Source: Thermoleophilia bacterium (lineage in GTDB: Bacteria > Actinomycetota > Thermoleophilia > Miltoncostaeales > Miltoncostaeaceae). Taken from it: DNA of 11,908 bases. Where the stretch lies: the NCBI GenBank assembly GCA_029861485.1, contig JAOTZF010000022.1, positions 1-11,908 on the forward strand, in the 5' to 3' direction. A program made the translations under genes and the position numbers. The stretch's first letter is position 1. Every line of letters starts with the position of its first letter. Below, one piece after another: positions 1-6,324 of this stretch. Below the pieces are notes generated by a model. It was not told where the DNA came from, did no database searches, and saw only the letters and a list, made by a program, of their open reading frames with translations.

Positions 1-239
1 GCCTGCGCCATCACCGTGACGCCTGCGGGCGGGGGGAAGGGATCCTCGCCGGCCAGCACGTACGTGGGAGATCCGTGGAAGTGCAGCTGCCGGGCCTGAT
101 CGTCGTCGACGACCTCGATCACCGTGACATCGAGCGGAATCCCGCTGGCCTCAGACGCCGCGGACAGCAGCTCGTGGCCCGCCTCGTGCGATGGGCAGTC
201 ATGGTTGAAGAGATAGGTCACCGGCAGAGCCTCTGACAC
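1..239 (-). CDS. Thioredoxin-fold protein, N-terminal part (3' end outside window)
   Basis: The reading frame opens at a GTG (239-237) and runs off the left edge, giving 79 residues. What is visible looks like the thioredoxin-like proteins common in actinobacteria: a beta strand leading into DCPSHE with Cys15, a helix, a second strand (VTVIEVVDD), then FHGSPT (residues 55-60), which resembles the cis-proline loop of thioredoxin folds, followed by a beta hairpin with DPFP. The second cysteine of a CxxC motif is missing: the position after CPS is His, so a classical dithiol reaction is unlikely from this site alone. The start is supported by a -10-like TACCAT ending 7 bases upstream, which implies a leaderless mRNA. 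It is divergent from murI. The family assignment is by pattern recognition only; the substrate is unknown. Confidence 0.6.
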   Translation of the reverse strand, partial: MSEALPVTYLFNHDCPSHEAGHELLSAASEASGIPLDVTVIEVVDDDQARQLHFHGSPTYVLAGEDPFPPPAGVTVMAQ

Positions 240-246
240 GTCGAAT

Positions 247-252
247 ATGGTA
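247..252 (-). promoter_or_regulatory. -10 box of leaderless promoter for the thioredoxin-fold gene
   Basis: On the minus strand TACCAT lies 7 bases before the GTG start at 239. It fits the actinobacterial TAnnnT -10 consensus at the distance expected when transcription begins on the start codon. No clear -35 box is seen. The complement reads TATGGT at 246-251 on the plus strand and could serve murI with a roughly 33-base leader, but that is weaker. Confidence 0.45.
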
Positions 253-290
253 GCCCGGCTCCTGGGGCAGAGGCCCGCGGGTGCAACACC

Positions 291-1112
291 ATGGAACTCC
301 ACACCAACAGTCCAATCGGCGTGTTCGACTCGGGGGTCGGCGGCCTTACGGTGCTCGACGAGTGCCTGGCCAGCCTGCCGGGCGAGGACTTCATCTACTT
401 TGGTGACACGGCTTTCTTCCCGTACGGAGAGCGGTCGGTCCAGCAGCTCCGCGCGAGGTCGCTGCGGATCGTCGATTGGCTGCTCGGCCAGCAGGTCAAG
501 CTGGTGGTCGTGGCGTGCAATAGCGCGACGGCGGCGGCCTTGGAGTACCTGCAGACCCAGCGCGAGGTCTCGATCATCGGGGTCATGGCGCCGGAGGCCC
601 ACGCGGCGGTGCAGGCCAGCCGCAATCGGCGCATCGGCCTATTGGCCACCGAGGCGACGGTCGCCTCGGGCTCGTATGAGCGGATGGTGCACGCCCACGA
701 CGCGGGCGCGCAGGTCACGAGCGTTGCCTGTCCCAAGCTCGCGCCGGCAATCCAGAACGGCGATGCGTTCGACGCCGATCTGCTGGAGCTGGTGCGCGAC
801 TACGCGGCGCCGCTGCGCAAGGCAGAGGTGGACACGGCCATTCTCGGCTGCACGCACTACCCGATGATCGACCGTTTGCTGCGCAGGACCCTTCCGGGAG
901 TCACCCTGATAAGCAGCGGCGAGGAGATCGCCCGCGAGGTACACGAAACGCTCGAGCGCAAAACCCTGCTTCGAGGGCTCGGCAAGGAGGGGGAGTACCG
1001 GTTCGCGTGCAGCGGCGACCCCGCGGCCTTCGTCGAGTTGGGCTCACGGTTTCTCCAGATGCCGCTCGGGAAGGTCGATCAGGTCGACGTCGACGCCGTC
1101 ACCGCCAGCTAG
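291..1112 (+). CDS. murI: Glutamate racemase
   Basis: Glutamate racemase interconverts L- and D-glutamate in the cytoplasm without a cofactor and supplies D-Glu for peptidoglycan. The 273-residue product has the usual family length. It shows the N-terminal substrate-binding motif FDSGVGGLT (residues 12-20, Asp13 and Ser14), the first catalytic cysteine in VACNSATA (Cys76) and the second in ILGCTHYP (Cys187), each followed by the expected Asn/Thr-His. Small departures are AFFPYG where many homologues have an Arg before the PYG, and MAPEA where VEPGA is usual. The ATG at 291 places the NSPIGVFDSG strand at the expected N-terminus; no good ribosome binding site is visible. A GTG-started hydrolase gene follows after 3 bases, so the two are probably co-transcribed. 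Confidence 0.96.
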   Translation: MELHTNSPIGVFDSGVGGLTVLDECLASLPGEDFIYFGDTAFFPYGERSVQQLRARSLRIVDWLLGQQVKLVVVACNSATAAALEYLQTQREVSIIGVMAPEAHAAVQASRNRRIGLLATEATVASGSYERMVHAHDAGAQVTSVACPKLAPAIQNGDAFDADLLELVRDYAAPLRKAEVDTAILGCTHYPMIDRLLRRTLPGVTLISSGEEIAREVHETLERKTLLRGLGKEGEYRFACSGDPAAFVELGSRFLQMPLGKVDQVDVDAVTAS

Positions 1113-1115
1113 TCC

Positions 1116-2009
1116 GTGGCGGTCGAGCGATACCTGGTCACCCTCACCTCCGAGGACGGTGAGGAGCACGACGCGATTCTGCACATCGACGAGCGGGCCG
1201 CTCGTGGCCGCGAGCGAAGGACCGGACGGCGTACGGCGATCGTCCATGCCCATGGCGCGCTGGGGAACTTCCTCGTCGGGACGCTTCGCTTCTTGCCGGG
1301 ACCGCTGGCCCGGGCGGGATTCCCCGTGCTGGTCGTCGAGACACGGATGGCAAACGTTGGGCAGCTGTTTGGCGGTGGGCTCTTCGATGACGCGACCTTC
1401 GACGTCCACGCCGGCGCCGAGTGGCTGCGCACAAACGGTTTTCGGCGGGTGATTGCGTCGGGTGTCTCGAGTGGCGCGGCGCTCGTCATCCGGTACGCGG
1501 CGAGTCGCCATGTGCCGTATCTGCGAGGGGTGATAGCGCTCTCGACTCCATGGGGCCTTCCCCAGTCCATGCGTCAACGGTCCGAGCGCTACGGGGCGGA
1601 GCCGTCGTATCGGGAGATGACGCGCATCGTGCGTGATGCCCTCGGGGATCCCCACCCGGCGGAGCGCGACCGGATCTTCGTCATCGAGAAGACACGTGGA
1701 CCCACCCGTACGCCCGCGCACAGCGAGGTCTACACATACCGGACGTGGTGGAGCACGCGGGGCCCGAACGCTCTCGGTGCGATGTCCTTCCGTCAGATCG
1801 GACAGATCTGGGCTCCGATCTGCCTGGTGCAGGGCTCGGGCGATGATTTGGTGAGCGTCGGCGAGACGTACGCTCTGGCGCGCGTGGCGCGACGGGCAGG
1901 TAACGATCAAGTTGACGTTGAGATAGTTCCCACTGCGGGCCATTTGTTCCGGGGGCACGAGATGGCTGTGATCAACACGGTGACGCGGTGGCTACGGGAC
2001 CGCGCTTAG
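1116..2009 (+). CDS. Alpha/beta-hydrolase, first of a tandem pair
   Basis: The 297-residue product has the order of an alpha/beta-hydrolase: an oxyanion-type HAHGALGNF (residues 44-52), the nucleophile elbow GVSSG (116-120, Ser118), an acid candidate in GSGDD (Asp243/244), and the catalytic His in AGHLF (His276). There is no signal peptide, so it is probably cytoplasmic. It shares distinctive blocks with the next gene: TRMAN-x-G-x-LFGGGL (77-89), PWGLPQSMR (145-153), GAEPSY (160-165) and TYRTWWSTRGP (207-217), so the two are paralogues from a tandem duplication. The GTG start lies 3 bases after the murI stop, suggesting translational coupling. The substrate cannot be told from sequence; esterase or acyl hydrolase activity is only the family default. 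Confidence 0.85.
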   Translation: MAVERYLVTLTSEDGEEHDAILHIDERAARGRERRTGRRTAIVHAHGALGNFLVGTLRFLPGPLARAGFPVLVVETRMANVGQLFGGGLFDDATFDVHAGAEWLRTNGFRRVIASGVSSGAALVIRYAASRHVPYLRGVIALSTPWGLPQSMRQRSERYGAEPSYREMTRIVRDALGDPHPAERDRIFVIEKTRGPTRTPAHSEVYTYRTWWSTRGPNALGAMSFRQIGQIWAPICLVQGSGDDLVSVGETYALARVARRAGNDQVDVEIVPTAGHLFRGHEMAVINTVTRWLRDRA

Positions 2010-2065
2010 TTCCGCGGCGCCGGGGGCGCTCACCGGGCCTTCGTCGCATCCCCCGCTTCGGCGTC

Positions 2066-2070
2066 GAGGA
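2066..2070 (+). promoter_or_regulatory. Ribosome binding site deciding the second hydrolase start
   Basis: GAGGA lies 7 bases before the ATG at 2078 and favours this start over the in-frame GTG at 1988. Confidence 0.55.
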
Positions 2071-2077
2071 CCGCGAC

Positions 2078-3004
2078 ATGCGTACCGAGCCGCTTCAGCT
2101 GGAGACCAAGGACGGCAAGTGGTGGGACGGCATGCTGTTCGAGCCGAGGGGTGCCCGTCGCACCGCCCAGGCGTGCCTGGTGGTCCACGGCGCGGTGGGG
2201 AACTACCTCCAAGGGTTTCCGCGCCGGCTTGCGTTCGGTCTGGCCGAGCGCGGTCACACCGTCTTGTCGATCAACACGCGCATGGCGAACTACGGCGCGC
2301 TGTTCGGCGGTGGCCTGCTGCACCGTACCCCCGCCGACATCGACGCGGCGGTGGATGCGCTACGGCGGCGCGGCTACAAACGCATCATTCTCTGTGGCTA
2401 CAGCATGGGCGCGACCATGGTCACCTACTACCAGGCCACGGTGGCTCCCCCCGAGGTGAAGGCGCTCTGCACGTTCGCCCATCCGTGGTCGCTGCCCGAC
2501 TCGCTGCGCCGGCGCTGGGACCGGTTCGGGGCCCGTCCATCGTATGAGGTCGTGGCTGAGCGCGTCCGAGCGGCGCTCGGTAACGAGCCCGAGGACCCCA
2601 CGAACGACCGCATCATGCTGGTGCACCGCAGTCAGGGCCCAAGCGATCGACCAGAGCACACCGAGCTGTGGACCTACTCCACGTGGTGGTTCAGCCGCGG
2701 CCCCGAGGCCGATGCGGCCTGCTCCTGGCGGTGGATCGATCGGGTGAAGGTACCCGTCGCCCTGATCCAGGCCGGCTCGGATCCGCTGATCGCCGACCAT
2801 GAGGCCTCTCGTCTTGCTGAGCTCGCTCGCAGCCCGGGGGTGCGCCCGGTGATCGTGCGTCAGATTCCCGGCGCCAATCACATCTTCGATCGTCGCGAGT
2901 CCGAGGCGGTACGTGCGGCCTCCGACTACATCGACCTACTGGACGAGATTCAGGACGACGGCAAGGGCTTCGCGCTGTCGAAGGTCTCTGCCGAACGAGG
3001 CTAG
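2078..3004 (+). CDS. Alpha/beta-hydrolase, second of a tandem pair
   Basis: The 308-residue product is a paralogue of the preceding gene. It carries VVHGAVGNY (residues 35-43) for the oxyanion region, the elbow GYSMG (107-111, Ser109), the acid in GSDPLI (Asp235) and the base in GANHIF (His268), so a complete triad is predicted. The shared family blocks are NTRMANYGALFGGGL (66-80), HPWSLPDSLRRR (135-146) and YSTWWFSRGP (200-209). I chose the ATG at 2078 because GAGGA (2066-2070) sits 7 bases before it and the protein then begins like its paralogue; a GTG at 1988 would add 30 Arg-rich residues and overlap the upstream gene. It is probably in the same transcript as murI. The C-terminal tail after residue 290 is charged and is not shared with the paralogue. 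The substrate is unknown. Confidence 0.85.
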   Translation: MRTEPLQLETKDGKWWDGMLFEPRGARRTAQACLVVHGAVGNYLQGFPRRLAFGLAERGHTVLSINTRMANYGALFGGGLLHRTPADIDAAVDALRRRGYKRIILCGYSMGATMVTYYQATVAPPEVKALCTFAHPWSLPDSLRRRWDRFGARPSYEVVAERVRAALGNEPEDPTNDRIMLVHRSQGPSDRPEHTELWTYSTWWFSRGPEADAACSWRWIDRVKVPVALIQAGSDPLIADHEASRLAELARSPGVRPVIVRQIPGANHIFDRRESEAVRAASDYIDLLDEIQDDGKGFALSKVSAERG

Positions 3005-3008
3005 GTCC

Positions 3009-3020
3009 GCCCTTCAGGGC
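3009..3020. terminator. Weak bidirectional hairpin between convergent genes
   Basis: The sequence GCCC-TTCA-GGGC forms a short 4-base stem with a 4-base loop in the 23-base gap between the convergent hydrolase and carboxypeptidase genes. There is no T-tract, so function as a terminator is uncertain. Confidence 0.25.
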
Positions 3021-3027
3021 CGTGTAG

Positions 3028-4103
3028 TCAGCGCCGCGTGATCAGCTGCTGGAGCATTTGGTCCTGTAAAGAGCGGCCATACAGGTACGGAATGCCGTTC
3101 ATCAGCATGGCGAAGGTCAGCTCGCGGTTGGGCCCCGACTTGGATCGGCGCGGCTGGATGTAGCCGGCCAGCGTCGAGGTCGATGGGAAGAACAGCGTTC
3201 CGGTCTTCGCCTGGGCGCGGCCCTGCGTCGCGGACCCGCTGAGGCGCCGCCCGAGCGTGCCGGTCTTGCCGAGCACCGGCAGGCCGCGCTTGAAGAGGCG
3301 AAAACGCGCGTGGGTGCGCATGGCCTGGAGGTAGTCGACCACCTCGTGTGCAGCCGCGCGGTTCCTGGGGTCGAGGCCCGACCCGTCGGCCAGGTTCACC
3401 AGCGATCCCTTCTCGGCGGCGTACTTCTGGGCCGTGCGCGTGCCGGCGCCGTTGCTTCCGCGGCCGACCCACTCGATCAAGGCCTGGGCTTTCGCGTTGT
3501 TGGAGGGCGCGAGGATCTCCCGCACCAGACGCCGGGTGGTGATGCGATCCAGCGCGGCGCCCACCGTGAAGATCTTGGTGACCGACGCGAGCACCAGAGG
3601 GCGTCGTGTTCCCGCGGCGTAGAGCGTCCGCCCCCAACGGTCGCGAATGATCACCGATGAGGTCGGCCCCGCCTTTGCGCTCAGCCGGCTGAGCGAGCGG
3701 CGAAGCCTCGGCGAGAGCGGCTCCAGGTCAGGCACCGAACGCAGCTCGGTCACCGGCACCCATCCCCGCACGCCTCCTCCGAAGCCGACGCGAGCCCATG
3801 GCCTGCCTTCCGGGCCACGTCGTACCCGCAAGACCCGTCCGGCAACGCGTCGGGACGGGCTGACGGCGACATCTGCGGCGCCCCCCCCGGACCTCTGAGA
3901 AGCGGCTCCCGATCGAAGAAGGTGCGCACCCACCCGGTCTCGAGGGCAGGATCGCTGTGCAGTCCGTCCTTGGCGAGATCGGGGGAAGGTGCATCGGGTG
4001 GCACCTCGAGGTCCACCTCGGCTGCACGGGCCGACCCGGCGCCGAGCAGCAGCGTGGCAGCGGCGGCCCAGACGAGCTGGCGTGCGGTGGGGAGAGCGCA
4101 CAT
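3028..4103 (-). CDS. dacB: Secreted D-alanyl-D-alanine carboxypeptidase, S13/DacB type, frameshifted
   Basis: Joining two frames gives a protein of about 358 residues. The first frame starts with ATG at 4103 and has a clear signal peptide ending near GSARA (residues 1-27). At a run of eight G on the coding strand (plus-strand C at 3881-3888) reading must move to the -1 frame; nine G would restore it. After the shift comes a possible SH3-like segment (about 86-122), then the penicillin-binding catalytic domain: SVTK (Ser174, Lys177), SNN (201-203), DGSGLDPRNR (240-249) and KTGTL (300-304) followed by the LAGYI strand. An extra KTGTL occurs at 280-284. It would cleave the terminal D-Ala of peptidoglycan stems outside the membrane. 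It is shorter than E. coli PBP4 because the large inserted domains are absent. Without correction the catalytic part lacks the signal peptide. It may be a sequencing error or true decay. Confidence 0.85.
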
Positions 4104-4111
4104 GGTCGGCC

Positions 4112-4117
4112 ACGGTA
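4112..4117 (-). promoter_or_regulatory. -10 box of leaderless promoter for the S13 carboxypeptidase
   Basis: TACCGT on the minus strand ends 8 bases before the ATG at 4103. This supports the signal-peptide start rather than an out-of-phase ATG at 4113, and suggests the gene has its own promoter in the 50-base gap after the Sir2 gene. Confidence 0.45.
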
Positions 4118-4153
4118 CCTCGGCTACCGGTCGGGCCTCACCCGATGTGTTGA

Positions 4154-4921
4154 CTAGTTTCGCTGCTGGGACGCGTCGAGTGCGGCCACGGTCTCGACGA
4201 GCTGGACTGCGGCCTTGCCGCGCAGGCGCACGTCGGCCACGCTGTCATACGGCGTGTCTCCCTCGGTCAGGATCGCGAGCTTCCCGCCCCGACGACGCAC
4301 GATCGACGGCAGCTCGCTGACCGGTGCGACCTGGAGCGACGACCCCACCACCAAGATCACGTCCGCGCGTTCGGCCGCCTCGTAGGCGGCGCTGATCTCC
4401 GCCGCGGGCAGAGACTCACCGAACATCACCACACCGCTCTTCAGCTGGAAACCACAGGCGTCGCAGCGGGGTACTCCGTCGGCCGCGCCGTCGGCCTTCA
4501 CCACCAGCTCCTCGAGGGTGGTCATTGCCTGGCACTGCAGGCATTCGCCGCGACTGAGCGACCCGTGGACCTCGATCACATCGGTGCTACCGGCCCGGCT
4601 GTGCAGGCGGTCGATGTTCTGGGTGACCAGCGAGTGCAGAACGCGGCGGCGCTGCAACTCCGCGATGGCCTCGTGCGCGGGGTTCGGCGCGACTGCGCTC
4701 AGCATGTCGATGCGCGGCCGGTGGAACTGCCAGAAGCGCTCCGGCTTGCGCAGGAAGGTCTGGAGCGACGCGACCTCCATCGGGTCGAACCTCTGCCACA
4801 TGCCCTCGGCGGAGCGGAAGTCCGGGATGCCGCTCTCGGTGGACATGCCGGCGCCCGTCAGCGCAATGGCGTGCTCGGCGTCAGAGAGCAGCTGGGCGAG
4901 GGCCTCAGGGCTGTCGTCCAT
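4154..4921 (-). CDS. Sir2-family NAD-dependent protein deacylase
   Basis: Sirtuins remove acyl groups from lysines using NAD+ in the cytoplasm. The 255-residue product has the expected bacterial length and all landmarks in order: GAGMSTESGIPDFR (residues 23-36) for NAD binding, TQNIDRLH (100-107), the catalytic His119 in EVHGS, four zinc cysteines (127, 130, 153, 156), VVMFGESLP (164-172) and VVGSSLQVAPV (191-201). I start it at the ATG 4921-4919. The frame stays open much further upstream, but those residues are antisense to rph, and the -10-like TACCCT ends exactly 7 bases before this ATG. It is divergent from rph across 31 bases and 50 bases upstream of the carboxypeptidase on the same strand. 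A CobB-like role in deacetylating metabolic enzymes is possible; no acyltransferase partner is seen nearby. Confidence 0.94.
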   Translation of the reverse strand: MDDSPEALAQLLSDAEHAIALTGAGMSTESGIPDFRSAEGMWQRFDPMEVASLQTFLRKPERFWQFHRPRIDMLSAVAPNPAHEAIAELQRRRVLHSLVTQNIDRLHSRAGSTDVIEVHGSLSRGECLQCQAMTTLEELVVKADGAADGVPRCDACGFQLKSGVVMFGESLPAAEISAAYEAAERADVILVVGSSLQVAPVSELPSIVRRRGGKLAILTEGDTPYDSVADVRLRGKAAVQLVETVAALDASQQRN

Positions 4922-4928
4922 GACGGCC

Positions 4929-4934
4929 AGGGTA
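4929..4934 (-). promoter_or_regulatory. -10 box of leaderless promoter for the Sir2 gene
   Basis: TACCCT (minus strand) ends 7 bases before the ATG at 4921, in the 31-base gap shared with rph. No -35 box is recognisable. Confidence 0.45.
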
Positions 4935-4939
4935 CCGAC

Positions 4940-4945
4940 TATCTT
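4940..4945 (+). promoter_or_regulatory. -10 box of leaderless promoter for rph-rdgB
   Basis: TATCTT ends 7 bases before the GTG at 4953 and lies 5 bases from the opposing -10 box of the Sir2 gene. This back-to-back layout fits leaderless starts for both genes. Confidence 0.5.
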
Positions 4946-4952
4946 TGAGCGC

Positions 4953-5657
4953 GTGCGCCACGACGGACGCAGAGCCGACGAGCTGCGGCCCGTGAACATC
5001 ATCCCCGGCTTCGTCTCCCAGGCCGACGGCAGCGCGCTGATCGAAGTCGGCGGCACCAGGGTGATCTGCACGGCCTCCATCGAAAGCGGAGTGCCCGGCT
5101 GGCGCGAGGGCTCGGGCCTTGGTTGGCTGACCGCCGAGTACGGCATGCTGCCGGCGTCGACTGGCCGGCGCCGTCATCGCGACGTGAGCCGCGGCAGGCT
5201 CGACGGCCGCAGCACCGAGATCCAGCGCCTCATTGGCCGTTCGCTGCGGGCGGTCTTCGACCCGGCGGGCATCGGCGAGCGAACGCTGTGGCTCGACTGC
5301 GACGTGTTGGAAGCAGACGGCGGTACGCGCTGCGCGTCGATCTGCGGCGGCTTCGTGGCGGCGCAATTGGCGCTCGGGAAGCTCGACGACCTACCGGGCG
5401 AGCCCTTCCGCGACAGCGTCGCGGCGGTAAGCGTCGGCCTCGTGGACGGCACTCCCGTGCTCGATCTGGATTACACCGAGGATTCCGCCGCCCAGGCCGA
5501 CGTGAACGTGATCATGACCGGTGGCGGCGATCTGATCGAGGTGCAGGCGACAGGGGAGGGAGCGACCTTCACGCGCGATCAGCTGACCGACTTGCTGGAT
5601 CTTGCGGCCGCGGGTGTCTCCGGGCTGACCGACCACCAAAACGAGGCTCTGGCGTGA
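4953..5657 (+). CDS. rph: Ribonuclease PH
   Basis: RNase PH is a phosphorolytic 3'-5' exoribonuclease that trims tRNA 3' ends, releasing nucleoside diphosphates. The 234-residue product shows RHDGRRADELRP at the N-terminus, GWLTAEYGMLP (57-67), GRSTEIQRLIGRSLR (85-99), DCDVLEADGGTR (115-126) and DLDYTEDSAAQADV (171-184). Arg86 and Arg126 fall at the residue numbers known for phosphate binding in the family, which supports the GTG start at 4953. An in-frame ATG at 4920 would add 11 residues and overlap the Sir2 start; a -10-like TATCTT 7 bases before the GTG also favours 4953. Its stop overlaps the start of rdgB by four bases (GTGA), so the two are translationally coupled, an arrangement seen widely in bacteria. 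Confidence 0.96.
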   Translation: MRHDGRRADELRPVNIIPGFVSQADGSALIEVGGTRVICTASIESGVPGWREGSGLGWLTAEYGMLPASTGRRRHRDVSRGRLDGRSTEIQRLIGRSLRAVFDPAGIGERTLWLDCDVLEADGGTRCASICGGFVAAQLALGKLDDLPGEPFRDSVAAVSVGLVDGTPVLDLDYTEDSAAQADVNVIMTGGGDLIEVQATGEGATFTRDQLTDLLDLAAAGVSGLTDHQNEALA

Positions 5658-6235
5658 GCAAGGGGCGCATCGTTCTCGCCACGGGCAACGCCGACAAGGT
5701 GCACGAGCTGAGCCGGCTGCTCTCCGACTACGAGGTGACGGCGGCTCCGGACGGTTTCGATCCCGAGGAGACCGGCACCACCCTCTTTCAGAACGCTTTG
5801 GTCAAGGCCGAGGCACTGCGGCCCGCGGTCGATCCGGATGTGATCGTGGTGGCCGACGATTCCGGCCTGTGCGTCCATGCTCTTGGCGGTCGCCCCGGCG
5901 TGTTCAGCTCGCGCTACGCGGGTCCTGACGCGACGTACTCTGACAATTGCCTTCGCCTGATGGAGGAGCTCGAGGGAGTCGAGGACCGAGGCGCCGCGTT
6001 CGTTGCCGTGCTCGTCGGGCTGCTGCCCGATGGCAGCAGCGTCGTGGGCTGTGGCATCTGCGCGGGCACGATCACCTTGGCTATGCGGGGCGAGGGCGGC
6101 TTCGGCTACGACCCGGTGTTCCAGCCGATCGGCGACGACCGGACGATGGCCCAATTGACCACCGACGAGAAGGCCGCAATCTCGCACCGAGGGCGCGCCG
6201 CGCGGCGTCTGGTGAGCGCGCTTGTGGGCCGGTGA
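5654..6235 (+). CDS. rdgB: XTP/dITP diphosphatase (HAM1/RdgB family)
   Basis: RdgB hydrolyses non-canonical purine triphosphates such as dITP and XTP to the monophosphate plus pyrophosphate, keeping them out of DNA and RNA. The 193-residue product has the family length and motifs: LATGNADKVHEL (8-19) for nucleotide binding, EETGTTLFQNALVKA (38-52), VADDSGLCV (66-74) with Asp69 at the usual catalytic position, GGRPGVFSSRYAG (78-90), GFGYDPVF (149-156) and SHRGRA (177-182). It starts with the GTG at 5654 inside the rph stop (GTGA overlap) and is probably expressed only with rph. The protein ends just before a TTTTT run at 6241, where the next transcription unit seems to begin. Confidence 0.96.
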   Translation: MSKGRIVLATGNADKVHELSRLLSDYEVTAAPDGFDPEETGTTLFQNALVKAEALRPAVDPDVIVVADDSGLCVHALGGRPGVFSSRYAGPDATYSDNCLRLMEELEGVEDRGAAFVAVLVGLLPDGSSVVGCGICAGTITLAMRGEGGFGYDPVFQPIGDDRTMAQLTTDEKAAISHRGRAARRLVSALVGR

Positions 6236-6243
6236 GGCAGTTT

Positions 6244-6274
6244 TTGGCGCGGTTTCGGTGCCTGTGGCTATCCT
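6244..6274 (+). promoter_or_regulatory. Putative promoter before the membrane protein gene
   Basis: TTGGCG (6244-6249) and TATCCT (6269-6274) are spaced 19 bases apart and could be -35 and -10 boxes. The -10 box ends 8 bases before a GTG at 6283 that opens a 13-codon leader ORF. The weak spot is the long spacer. Confidence 0.4.
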
Positions 6275-6282
6275 GCACGGCC

Positions 6283-6324
6283 GTGTCCGGGCTTCCATCA
6301 TCCGCACGCCTGCTTCCCCGATAG
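6283..6324 (+). CDS. Possible 13-codon leader ORF coupled to the membrane protein gene
   Basis: A GTG at 6283, 8 bases after a -10-like TATCCT, opens the peptide VSGLPSSARLLPR, which ends in TAG at 6322-6324. The last base of that stop is the first base of the GTG (6324) proposed as the start of the downstream membrane protein (TAGTG). The layout would let ribosomes that begin on a leaderless transcript hand over to the main gene. This is inference from spacing alone; a frame this short can arise by chance. Confidence 0.25.
   Translation: MSGLPSSARLLPR

Noticed and set aside
1044..1958. Long minus-strand frame (304 codons) opposite murI and the first hydrolase
   Set aside because: It is rich in Arg, Pro and His with no domain motif, and lies antisense to two well-supported genes. 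Such frames are common shadows in high-GC DNA.
3889..4113. In-frame N-terminus of the catalytic frame of the S13 carboxypeptidase starting at 4113
   Set aside because: Its translation is Arg/Cys-rich with no signal peptide, while the other frame from 4103 gives a textbook signal peptide and a well-placed -10 box.
4518..4952. Upstream extension of the rph frame
   Set aside because: The extra residues are antisense to the Sir2 gene, and the RNase PH fold begins at the RHDGRR segment after the GTG at 4953.
4922..5146. Upstream extension of the Sir2 frame
   Set aside because: It lies antisense to rph, and the sirtuin fold and -10 box support the ATG at 4921.
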